A stretch of DNA of 64,000 bases from contig JACCGJ010000189.1 of assembly GCA_013407085.1 (NCBI GenBank), positions 16,196-80,195 on the forward strand, written 5' to 3'. Origin of the DNA: Atriophallophorus winterbourni (lineage: Eukaryota; Platyhelminthes; Trematoda; Plagiorchiida; Microphallidae). The notes below the pieces were generated by a model. That model had not been told where the DNA came from and made no database searches. It saw only the letters and a program-made list of their open reading frames with translations. Within the stretch, counting starts at the first letter, position 1; the number at the start of each line of letters is the position of its first letter. This document shows, piece by piece, positions 39,501 through 45,700 of the stretch. A program made the position numbers and the translations under genes.

Positions 39501-41129
39501 TGCGCGCACGGCGTTTTCGCAACTACGTTGGGTTCTATTTAGCCGTAGAGAAATCAGCCGACGTACAATGCTGCGCGTTTACAGAGCGGCGATTCGTCCA
39601 GTTCTCACTTATGGATGCGAGACGTGGCCTATGCGGGTGGAGGATATGCGGAAACTAGAGGTTTTCAACCACTGGTGTCTCCGACGCATCCTCAATGTTC
39701 GATGGGATGAGCGAGTAACGAATGACGAGGTTCGCCACCGTTGTTTTAATATCCCTCGCCTGAGTTCGATGTTGCGACAACACCGACTGAGATGGTTCGG
39801 CCACATCCTGAGTCGCTCGGACGCTGAACTAACCAGGGCGACACTATCGCCGACACCCTGCACAGAATGGCGTTGCCGTAGCGGAGGACAAGTGAAGACT
39901 TGGCTCGCCACCGTGAGATCAGATGTGGAGCTGCTTGGTCTACTATCGGTTAACGAATGGCGCACGTGTGACCGAACCTGGCTTAAAATCTGCGCGGATC
40001 TCGCTTCTAACCGCCGAGCGTGGGTGGCTGCAATCCGTGACGTCAATGAAGCCGACTCATCCTCCAGGAGGAGATAGTCGCACAAAAGTAAAGTAAAGTA
40101 AGCCAATATATGGGGTGGTGCAATTGCTAATCCGGGTTGGCTAATCCAAACTCAGGATGACCGAAATGTTCATTTGACCTTATTCATCCTAGTTAATTAA
40201 ATACAATTTGGGATTATCTCCTGCACTCGCAAAGTATGACCAGTTTCTCTAGCACAAAGGCCCAGCTAGATTGAATAAAATTGTGCGCTTCTGTCAAGGC
40301 AGCTGTTCAGGAGGTTAAAGGATTGAACTAAGCGCTTTATTAGAGATAATTATCACTACAGTTGGTATGGGTAGAACCACCTACCTTACCATACATGCTA
40401 CCGTGACATCAAGTTATTGCACTCCTGCTTTCTACTAGCAATGAACTTTTCCATTACTTTCCTCCATAATAATGTAATTATCTTTCCGTAGGTTCACCTA
40501 CGGAAACTATGTTATCATTCTCATTTCTCTGGCTAATTAAGCTTGGTCCTCTTCTCTGTGCCGGTCAGACGGTCGAAACATCTAGACAACACCGACCGGT
40601 GGCCATCCAATTAGTATGAACGACGAAATAAACTAACCGCAAGAGTATTGGTGGATTAATTCAACTTAATTGTAACTCAATAGAACTGGTCAATTTTGCA
40701 TGACCTCACACCTGCATTCAAACCCAACTCGAGTTTTGGGATTTTTGCCGTCGTCAGGTGCAGTTAGCAAAATTAGATTAAGTGAGACTTGAAGCGGTGG
40801 AGCGAGGGCAGAACACCATTGAAATTCAAACAATTTACCTTGTTTACTTACGCGAAACTATCCGGTATCCAATGCCCTTCGATCAAGTATTTCGGCACTT
40901 CGTAGTTCGCGGTGCTGACATACAGCCAACTTTTCAACGAGGGTGCATTCGTCTTCCAGTCTGCGAAAATGGGCATGTAAAATGATTTGAAATGAAACGG
41001 GAAACCAAAGTCCGTTCGACTGGTGTGCCAGTGTGCCGGGTACGTAATTTTTACGCGAGTATCGCCGGTCACGTGGACATGCGTGCACAGACAGAACACG
41101 GTCACGAAAGTCGCCAAACCAACAGACAT
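24279..41129 (-). CDS. Gene A: EGF/thrombospondin type-1 single-pass membrane protein, 7 exons
   Basis: Seven exons join to 1,656 bases (551 codons plus stop), and every junction keeps frame: 41129-40852, 37652-37460, 36540-36296, 32689-32581, 30607-30348, 27251-26984, 24581-24279. All junctions are GT/AG; the phases are 2,0,2,0,2,0. The product has a signal peptide, a Cys-poor N-terminal region ending WIPDSFA, a second conserved region, a Cys-rich module containing KLGSVYNWDYRCEC, EGF-like modules, a TSP1 repeat (WSGWSPWSECSVSCG), a transmembrane helix near the C-terminus and a short basic tail. It is probably a type I surface protein with adhesive or receptor ectodomains. Gene B on the other strand is its paralogue, with matching exon lengths and phases. 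I do not recognise the N-terminal region, so no name is given. Confidence 0.88.
24890..25445 (+). mobile_element. CR1-like LINE 5' fragment, family a (5' UTR and ORF1 start)
   Basis: This lies in intron 6 of gene A on the opposite strand. 24950-25096 resembles the 5' UTR of the family-a copies (CTCAGTTTGCTCACGCGCG). ORF1 starts at 25097 (MTKSPMYSRI) and reaches the first part of the zinc finger (LCANCLDPVSSDSASVKC, LHLHVTC). It stops at 25395 and is replaced by the hammerhead satellite near 25445. A 5' piece without its 3' part is unusual for LINEs and suggests later rearrangement. Confidence 0.75.
25483..25524 (-). ncRNA. Hammerhead ribozyme, canonical core
   Basis: On the minus strand: stem I is CTCTAC (25519-25524) with GTGGGG (25483-25488), six pairs including two G-U. 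CTGATGA is at 25512-25518. Stem II is GTGC/GCAC (25508-25511, 25499-25502), perfect with an AAACA loop. GAAA is at 25495-25498. The short stem III is TCGG (25491-25494), followed by T25490 and C25489, the cleavage site. All core bases agree with the consensus. Confidence 0.8.
25714..25755 (-). ncRNA. Hammerhead ribozyme, one core substitution
   Basis: The next satellite unit. CTGATGA, the AAACA loop, stem III CCGG and the TC cleavage site are kept. GAAA is AAAA, and stem II has one mismatch (GTGA/GCAC). The changed core G probably abolishes cleavage. Confidence 0.6.
26010..26430 (+). repeat. Interspersed repeat X, copy 3
   Basis: See the parallel copy at 22880-23400: the shared order is GAGCGACAA, CGATTGATATGCAA, CACGAAATCGATT, ACAAATCA, GACAGACATGTTGAGG, AATAAACGCG, GTGGGTGAACGCAACTAGC and GGATTAAT. 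Confidence 0.55.
26431..26983. other. Intron 6 of gene A, no further feature
   Basis: Nothing is recognised between repeat X and the TSP1 exon of gene A. Confidence 0.35.
26984..27251 (-). CDS. Gene A exon 6: end of EGF and thrombospondin type-1 repeat
   Basis: A 268-bp exon with acceptor CTGATTACAG ending at 27252 and donor AGT|GTAAGT. It first completes the EGF module (CSCRFGYSGARCE), then reads FWSGWSPWSECSVSCGLGRR and RHRRCPIPNRC, ending with GRCKGFIESC: a TSP1 repeat with the WxxWxxC-S-x-S-C-G core. The tail to the donor links to the juxtamembrane exon. It has the same length as gene B exon 6. Confidence 0.9.
27800..27961 (-). mobile_element. tRNA-derived SINE with degenerate hammerhead, copy 2
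   Basis: The reverse complement begins GGACGGTAGCCC and carries the B-box GGTTCGAGTCC, as in the SINE at 2041. The hammerhead region (27848-27895) keeps GAGCGAAA and the TAGTCCGGTGC side. CTGATGA has become TTGATGT and stem II no longer pairs, so this copy is inactive. It lies in intron 5 of gene A. Confidence 0.75.
28345..29887 (-). mobile_element. CR1-like LINE fragment, family c, with internal deletion
   Basis: Minus strand, intron 5 of gene A. From 29887: YKIMNAKAKVKPGIFPIQN, LNVRKSPGADGITR; in a shifted frame HGFRSHRSCLTNLL, CYLGISKAFDRVNH, SGVPQGSVLGPLLFLLYIND; then after a break VLFADDMKIW, DLGVWISGNLKS and VYLRPT. The catalytic Asp of motif A (normally YLDISKAF) is Gly, so the enzyme is dead besides the frameshifts. 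Compared with 19352-20082, about 400 bases are missing between the LRNVQY region and the last part of the 3' UTR near 28420. The tail has TTGAATC-like units at 28348-28365. Confidence 0.88.
30348..30607 (-). CDS. Gene A exon 5: two EGF-like modules
   Basis: A 260-bp exon with acceptor TTTCAATCAG ending at 30608 and donor GC|GTGCGT. It reads EPRDPCKLAYKLCGPHQC, KGYICACPRGMRIESH, CVNINECNEVVNPCMNGGIC and EPYGYA. The second module (INECNEV...CMNGGIC) looks like a calcium-binding EGF start. The exon length is the same as in gene B. The last codon is split and completed by exon 6. Confidence 0.87.
30608..31955. other. Intron 4 of gene A, first part: no recognisable feature
   Basis: No coding exon or known repeat is recognised between exon 5 of gene A and the RTE fragment. 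Confidence 0.35.
31960..32285 (+). mobile_element. RTE-like LINE 3' fragment
   Basis: The plus strand reads IPKDIPYGELQLGSRPLGRP, then HLRNKDVCKRDMNAL, followed by a decayed C-terminal tail with stops. It is the same block as in the element at 15060-16405 (DLLYGEMQLRSRPLGRP, YKDVCKRDMKALG). Only the last ~320 bases are present. It is in intron 4 of gene A, in the opposite direction. Confidence 0.75.
32581..32689 (-). CDS. Gene A exon 4: EGF-like module
   Basis: A short 109-bp exon. The acceptor TTTTGCAG ends at 32690 and the donor GAA|GTAAGT is at 32581/32580. It reads CHNNGRCEPLRPSE and YKCICPPAWGGPMCE, the C-x-N-x-G-x-C and C-x-C-PP-x-W-x-G-x-x-C pattern of EGF domains. The first Cys codon is preceded by one base that completes the Asp codon split by the intron. 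Length and phase equal those of gene B exon 4. Confidence 0.87.
32829..32875 (+). ncRNA. Hammerhead-satellite core, degenerate
   Basis: CTGATGA is at 32835-32841, stem II GTGC/GCAC (32842-32845, 32851-32854) is perfect, and GAAA is at 32855-32858. Stem III and the cleavage side (CCGTTTGAGG in place of CCGGTCGTGG) are altered, so cleavage is doubtful. An isolated remnant of the satellite family, followed by GTGTGTGTG. Confidence 0.5.
33100..33475 (+). mobile_element. CR1-like LINE 3' fragment, family a type
   Basis: It begins in the codons for HRNCRRFFYSVRVCF, continues with SLPSDVVQSSSETIF, and has a 3' UTR with TATCCTATGGTGTTGCACAG and CTTTTTATACCATAAA. It ends in TTGAATC-like units near 33450-33475. 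Confidence 0.75.
33780..33992 (+). repeat. Hammerhead-satellite fragment joined to a CR1 3' tail
   Basis: 33800-33945 contains TCAAGGCTCACTAAAC, a CTGATGAAGGCAAACCGCC core with AAAA in place of GAAA, and CCGG. 33946-33992 is a CR1 tail (CTACAAGCTTTTTATACC, then TTGAAGCTTGAA). Confidence 0.55.
34000..34600 (+). mobile_element. CR1-like LINE 3' fragment, family b-like, decayed
   Basis: The plus strand reads FLKQVFGTCLPKIILRIMNP, YLRPVMECAML, HHHATKPVLSIRNKPYYRRL and GDLIILY with stops. The 3' UTR has CATCCTATGGTT and ends near 34600. It is in intron 3 of gene A. Confidence 0.7.
34677..36083 (+). mobile_element. MULE (Mutator-like) DNA transposon with terminal inverted repeats
   Basis: The left end (34677-34702) and right end (36058-36083) are a perfect 26-bp inverted repeat; its inner part reads CAGTCACTTAATCCCC. 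A transposase pseudogene fills the interior. Past the right repeat, 36084-36160 has several GATTAAGTG-like subrepeats, so the true terminus may be longer on that side. No clear 8-10-bp target duplication was found. It lies in intron 3 of gene A, antisense to that gene. Confidence 0.75.
34869..36011 (+). pseudogene. MULE transposase, frameshifted
   Basis: Three frames join: 34869-35160 (LEIPTKYSLLSVLNKQQNSI, YSGFLLYVSKDHSDEA), 35159-35722 (WFADGTLKVVPLLFHELYTM, LLQNKTAITYNKLL, VILTDFKSAAMNAFR), and 35740-36011 (NAVDGWHNALQSLFSCKLPT and TIWTFLNGLRKD). WFADGT and ILTDF supply two catalytic Asp residues of the DDE fold. In the zinc-binding-like block GCYFYLCQA the usual His is Tyr. There is no upstream DNA-binding (for example FLYWCH) domain inside the repeats. 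Such transposases cut and paste the element; this copy is broken by frameshifts. Confidence 0.82.
36296..36540 (-). CDS. Gene A exon 3: Cys-rich module
   Basis: A 245-bp exon with acceptor TTCGACAG ending at 36541 and donor CGA|GTAAGT. It reads VDLHCPNPCYRPGVC, HSTGVCYSVPNP, HKLGSVYNWDYRCECKEGYHF and RRCTAEMVECHS. The YRCECKEGYHF block resembles the end of an EGF module. The exon has the same length as gene B exon 3. One NVT sequon is present. Confidence 0.88.
36605..36730 (+). repeat. Possible tRNA-like SINE, copy 2
   Basis: An A-box-like TGGTATAGCGG (about 36621-36631) and a B-box-like GTTTCAGTCCC (about 36668-36678) lie at tRNA-like spacing, then CCGGTTGCACA and GTGTTTAACTCA as at 2570-2690. 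No complete cloverleaf is seen, so it is a tRNA-derived repeat and not a tRNA gene. Confidence 0.4.
36731..37459. other. Intron 2 of gene A, remainder: no recognisable feature
   Basis: Nothing is recognised apart from the tRNA-like repeat at its start. Confidence 0.35.
37460..37652 (-). CDS. Gene A exon 2
   Basis: The acceptor CATACAG ends at 37653 and the donor CAA|GTAAGT is at 37460/37459. It reads RYCSPDVPTASYAEL, GFTNEDLGKDSEHSIRQLF and FFLNLCQCMRKQ. Gene B exon 2 aligns throughout (VCYPGVTKTYEDL, MEDYMKDFSDSVRSKF, FLLNLCKCLQKE). Three Cys are shared. No known domain is recognised. Confidence 0.85.
37653..38640. other. Intron 1 of gene A, distal part: no recognisable feature
   Basis: No coding exon or repeat is recognised. 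Confidence 0.35.
38650..39345 (+). mobile_element. CR1-like LINE 3' fragment, family d
   Basis: The plus strand reads STYIRPHVEYALLAWDPWLK, then QHRATKLVLRLSIYPYEMRL, SRLNCRKYAFSVRNLQLWNS and LPTHVVQSG: the C-terminal CR1 region in one open frame (38763-39176). The 3' UTR has TACATTTTGTGGGTCTTG and ends in TTGAATAAA/TATGAATAAA units near 39335-39350, a tail different from the other families. Related 3' ends lie at 5580-5800 and 44906-45065. It is in intron 1 of gene A, antisense. Confidence 0.82.
39425..39475 (-). repeat. Hammerhead-satellite fragment
   Basis: TATCAGATGGAGACAGTAAT and GTTCAGTAAACC match the minus-strand end of the satellite near 3.36 kb. Confidence 0.5.
39560..40101 (+). mobile_element. 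LINE 3' fragment of a second RTE-like type
   Basis: The plus strand reads RAAIRPVLTYGCETWPMRVE, LEVFNHWCLRRILNVRWDER, LRQHRLRWFGHILSRSDAEL and RSGGQVKTWLATVRSDVELL in one frame (39568-40074). GCETWP, the RRI block and RLRWFGH are hallmarks of the reverse-transcriptase C-terminus in this group. The 3' tail is a TAAAG repeat (40087-40101). It is 5'-truncated, in intron 1 of gene A. Confidence 0.8.
40102..40734. other. No recognisable feature
   Basis: Part of intron 1 of gene A. Nothing is recognised. Confidence 0.3.
40735..40800 (-). repeat. Hammerhead-satellite fragment, degenerate
   Basis: The reverse complement has CTGACGACGGC and the GCAAAAATCCCAAAA series in place of the CTGATGA, stem II and GAAA parts. 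Confidence 0.4.
40852..41129 (-). CDS. Gene A exon 1: signal peptide and N-terminal region
   Basis: The ATG at 41127-41129 opens a typical signal peptide (MSVGLATFVTVFCLCTHVHV). An earlier TTG at 41150 is not a likely start. The mature part has FKSFYMPIFADWKTN, LKSWLYVSTANYEVPKY and GHWIPDSF, which align with gene B exon 1 (YYVPVFADWRT, LKSWHYLNTSNYEIPLY, NNWIPNAF). It contains no Cys after the signal. The donor CGC|GTAAGT is at 40852/40851, phase 2. Confidence 0.88.
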
Positions 41130-42418
41130 GCTCGATCCAAGTGTCCACAAGGTTATGATTCAAATCATGGGAAATCGATAAGCCATCACGTGATTTAGCT
41201 AACCCAACAGTGCGAGTAATATATGATGAGCATGGTGCTAATTTTCATGACTGCTAATTAACGTTGGGCTCATGATACAGCTAAACGGTCAACCGATTGA
41301 TGAGGCCTCGATGAAGTTACAGGCATAATTACATACATACATACGATTGGAATTTCCGTATTTATCTAGGCTTGGTGGTGTGAGTGTATAATTCTCGATG
41401 GATAAATCCGAGATTAATAATTTGATTGGTGGAACAACTGGCCCGTTTGAATTCTTGTGTCTAAGACAACCGCAAGCTGAAGACAAAATTTACGTTATTA
41501 ACCAGGTGTGTCCTAGCTGCTTTACTGTGTGGCGGCGAGATCTAGAACATCCACACAAGTTAAGAACGGGAACGGAATGCTTTCCATTTACACAGAATCC
41601 GTCGCAACACGAACATATCATGGAGGAGTGAAATAAACGCTGAAGTGCTTTCTAAATCCGATCTACTGATCATGTTCTTCCCACTACAACAGAGCCACCT
41701 AAGCAGGCTGGGTCATGTGTAGAGGATGAAACATGGTTGCATTTCAAACGATCTACTCTATTGTGATTTAAACTGAACATGTTAACCGTCGGACAGGCCA
41801 CATTCACGCTGCAAAAATGCTTGCAGAGAGATGTGAAAGCTTTTATAATTGACCCTTGAGTTGGAAATAAGTTGATCCTGACAGCTCATTTTGAAGGCAC
41901 GGTGTGAAGCGTCGTCTTCAATCTGCGTAAAATTAGATACTACACTCGGATGCTGAACGTCGATAACGCAGGCAGCCTGCAAGTACATCCTATCAGTGCT
42001 TATCAATGTAAGACCTGCGGGAAAGATTGTTTAGCCAAAATCAAAAGGGCTAGTATTTGAAACGCTGTGTGAATATGAAATCTATATGCGCTTTCAATGT
42101 ACGTCTCTGGTCGATAGCTACCGGAGGAGGCCAATATCAACAAGTTCAGCAATCGATTAGAATATGTTTCAGCCCGATCGCATATTTATAATGCAAAGAA
42201 ATTGGAGTGCAATCGGTTTGAGCCGGTTATGGGTAACGTTTCACTTCTGACACCAAAGCTTCGTCAGACCAAGGATGATAGTCAGTTCAGTTTGTATGCA
42301 CTATACCTGCATGCTGTACGTATAAAATACGCAATTCAGTTTTCGTGCTTGTCTGTAAAGTTGGCTAAGTTTTTGCTGAATTCAAATTTAGTGATCGATA
42401 ATTTCGTGGACGGTAAAA
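41130..42418. promoter_or_regulatory. Shared upstream region of divergent genes A and B
   Basis: About 1.3 kb separates the start codons of genes A (41129, minus) and B (42419 or 42467, plus), so their promoters must lie here. For gene B a TATAAAA is at 42321-42327, about 92-98 bases before the first ATG. For gene A a weaker TATATTA (minus strand, near 41218-41226) lies about 90 bases before its ATG. A Penelope-associated repeat occupies about 42205-42295. The TATA assignments rest on sequence and position only. Confidence 0.45.
42205..42295 (-). repeat. Penelope-associated repeat with hammerhead-like core, upstream of gene B
   Basis: The minus strand reads CTTGGTCTGACGAAGC, then TCAGAAGTGAAACGTTACCC and CCGATTGCACTCC. 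CTGACGA and GAAAC are kept. One extra A follows CTGACGA, and stem II (GCTTTGG/CAGAAGT) pairs imperfectly. The repeat ends about 120 bases before the gene B start and overlaps the likely promoter side. Confidence 0.55.
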
Positions 42419-42756
42419 ATGCCTCATTCACTCAACTGCCCACAGGTCAGCAAAAAGGTCAACAATATGTTGCTAATCTTGTGGTTGACATTGTTTGCCA
42501 ATGTCTTGGATTTATGCAATGGCGCTGCTAATCAAGAAATGGGACCACTGAGTCAATACTTTTACTATCCTCGGGGTTGGATGACTTCACGAAGCCAGTT
42601 TGGATTGAGTATCTGGTTTCACTTATATTATGTCCCGGTGTTCGCTGATTGGCGTACGCGAGATGAGCGGCTAAAATCTTGGCACTATTTAAACACGTCC
42701 AACTATGAGATACCGTTATATGTGAAGGAGAACAATTGGATACCGAACGCTTTCAA
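42419..42756 (+). CDS. Gene B exon 1: signal peptide and N-terminal region
   Basis: Two possible ATGs in one frame, 42419 and 42467. The second is preferred because it directly opens a signal peptide (MLLILWLTLFANVLDLCNG), while the first would put 16 polar residues in front. It then reads YYVPVFADWRTRDE, LKSWHYLNTSNYEIPLYVK and NNWIPNAF. The donor AA|GTAAGT is at 42756/42757, phase 2. Confidence 0.85.
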
Positions 42757-45700
42757 GTAAGTGCTATGATAAAACGTTTGTAAAACTGCGTTTGCTCACG
42801 TTTTCAGTTTAACGTAGTCAACTATTGGGAATGCTGATGTATGGGAGAAAAATTCTATTCGAGAAAGGGATTGTTCAACATGAATCGCAGGCTATCGATA
42901 TTATCTTTATCGGGGATTGCATTACATGGGTAGCAAGTACGTAATGCTTAACCGCTAAACAACAATGTTACAATAATATCCTGAATCGATATGAGATTGT
43001 TGGGTCTAAAAAGCGGTGTAATCTCTAAAATAGTCAGTAAAGCTTGTGATAATCGGAATTCTTAACCTTCTGATGTATAGATTTCAAAGTGTGGTCTCGT
43101 ATAAGTTGCATTCCATCCAAATTTGTGAACAATTAATAGGAAATCAGTACGACAGCTTCCTTCATTGCCATGCGTGATAACAAGCTTTCCGCAACACTGC
43201 TTGATAAAACGCAAGCCTATTTCTGTAATTCAAGATGATATCAAGACTTCTAATGATCTAGATTAAGAGCCATTTCTCTGAGGATGTGTGGCCGCTGCAA
43301 CGTCAAATCGCGCGTACTTCAAACCATAAAAACAGTCAGTTTAGTTATGAAAGCTTTCATCAGCTTGAATCACGTCACAATATGGCCATCCATACTACTT
43401 CATCATTCGGTTTTAAAGAAAATTTTGGCTGCATGTCAACTTCTTTTTCCATATTTATATCGGTTTCAATTATTCTAATATGGAACTTTGTTACAAATAC
43501 GATTTTGCAAACCTGTTTCTGCAATGAAGTTACCATATTGATTAGCAAAGTCCCGTAAACGTTTTAATACATTTTCCTAGCGAACAAGGCATCACATTCA
43601 TATAACCAGTATGCATGTTCCTCGTTGTGGTAACTTAATCTCGGAAGGATATTTCTTCGAACTGAAATTTGCAAGTGGAAGGCATTTACTAAAAGTCCTC
43701 CTATCATGAACCTGGTTTGCCAATCGGTCTCAAAAATATAGCCGTGTATCATCATCATCATCTTCTTCCGCAACAGGTACAGCATTACATCATGTTCCGA
43801 ATGCATAAGTGCTTAACATAGTCAAATATAATGATAATCCCATTTTGAAAGCACTGTCCCGCTCGAAAGACGCAAAAAATTCACTTTGTTGTAAGGTGTG
43901 TAATTGAAGACAGGTTATAAAATGGTGCAGTAGAGACTGTGAAAGAACTATCTATTAATCATCAACCAATATTAATCCTTTACTATCTTAAATTGGTGCT
44001 ATGCATTCACTGAATAAACCAGTTCAATAACGTTCATGGTTTTCTATTACTCACGAGTTGGCTAGCATTTTCTAAGAATATAACATACAGTAAGCCTTAT
44101 TCGACCTGTGTCGCTAATAATGACTGTTGTATACATATATCCACAGCTTTTTTAATACTGAGGCTAAATTCCTTCCAATAGTCAGCTGCAGTCTGTTGGA
44201 ATTTATTTCTATCTGCTCTTAGAAGTCGTAAGTTTTCATCTGTTAGCATACCTTTGAACCTCAAGAAAGCTGACCGTTTCTCGTCAAACACAGTACTCAT
44301 CTCAGAAGCTTTTGCTTCGAACCAGTCACTCGTTCAAGCTTTCTTGAAACAGCAATTGGAAAATAAGACTCGGTATGAATCAAGAATCAAGATTTATGGT
44401 GATAAAAAGCTAATGCTTTACACGTACCATTGGATGACAACTATTGCGAAAAAAATTTTAACCAAAATCACATTGTTAATGTTTTTTGGGTTCGTGTTGC
44501 TTCATACACCGGGCCAAATTCAGGGTTTTGTTTGATGTATGCATCCAATTTCGATTTGAAAACATCAATTGTCGTTGCATTCACAACAGCGCATTCCATA
44601 GAACCACTACGTTTTTTTGATGTATTGATTGCTTCCGTTTCGGTGGGAACGCTGCTGTCTACCGCCCCCAGCCGCGAATGTGTCTCACTCATGTTACTTG
44701 GTCTCGATGTACAAAGTCTAATGTCTTTCGGTAATGCACGTTTTGCTATTTTCCATTCGGACTTGACAAATTCAGCCATGTCGGTAGTTAAAAAGGTAAT
44801 CCTGAGAGGTTTCCGTCCGTCTCCTTTATCGTTTATTGAAAAAGGCACCCGGAAAGTGTCAGTGATCACAACGTTAGAAAGACGCAATGTAACGCCACTG
44901 CTTGAAGTCATTCATAGATTTATTCATAGATTATATGCAGGTAAAAAGCTAAGCTTTACAAGACCCACAAAAATGTACATCGGGTCGGATGGTAAAAAAT
45001 ATCAAAATATTGTTAGATTATTGTCAAACATAAAAACATACTTTTCCATGTGGATATCTAGTGATTTTTTGAAAACTTCAACAGTTCCAGATCTGCTGTT
45101 CTCTGTCCCGATGCTTCAGTGGTATTTTCTGGTACCCCAAGTAGAACCATACTCCGCGATACCGTTTTTTCCTCTGTGTTTGAGGCACCCTTCCGTTCCC
45201 ACCATGGCACATCAGGATATATCCGGCAATTTGAAGTCGGATCCGTCTTTAGTCGGTACGAATTTAGCAGTATGTTTTCGATATCAGCCTCACACTTCAG
45301 TGTGACTCTTAGTAACCGAGGTTGATCACTATGAGGTGAGGTGGAATGGCGAGTTAGACGAATCAGTTTGTCAGGAGTAGCATGCTCAATTTGCAATTGT
45401 TGACAAATTTGAGACCATATATCGAGGTCGTGTTTGTGTTTTCTATCTAACAAGCTCTCGCCGGACTCGTTAACATTCGTACATATTACGCTTAACGAAT
45501 GAGAATGCTTGTCGCGTGTCCGGTCATTCTTCATAGAATGTGAGGCTTTTTGATTTAGGTTTAGTGTGCCAGGCTCAGATTGTGCAGCGGAGGTCGACCG
45601 CAAAAGCATTTCTCTGTATGATTTTTGTACCACCGGGGGCGTTTCAGTTGGTGCCGAATCGGTGCATATAACATTAAGCGAGGTATTTTTCGTGGCAGCT

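Noticed and set aside
41398..41631. 77-codon open frame between genes A and B
   Set aside because: It lies in the shared upstream region without domain or splice support; chance is more likely than an additional gene.
43284..43806. Open frames in intron 1 of gene B
   Set aside because: No domain signature or matching exon in gene A; the A/B exon correspondence leaves no place for them.
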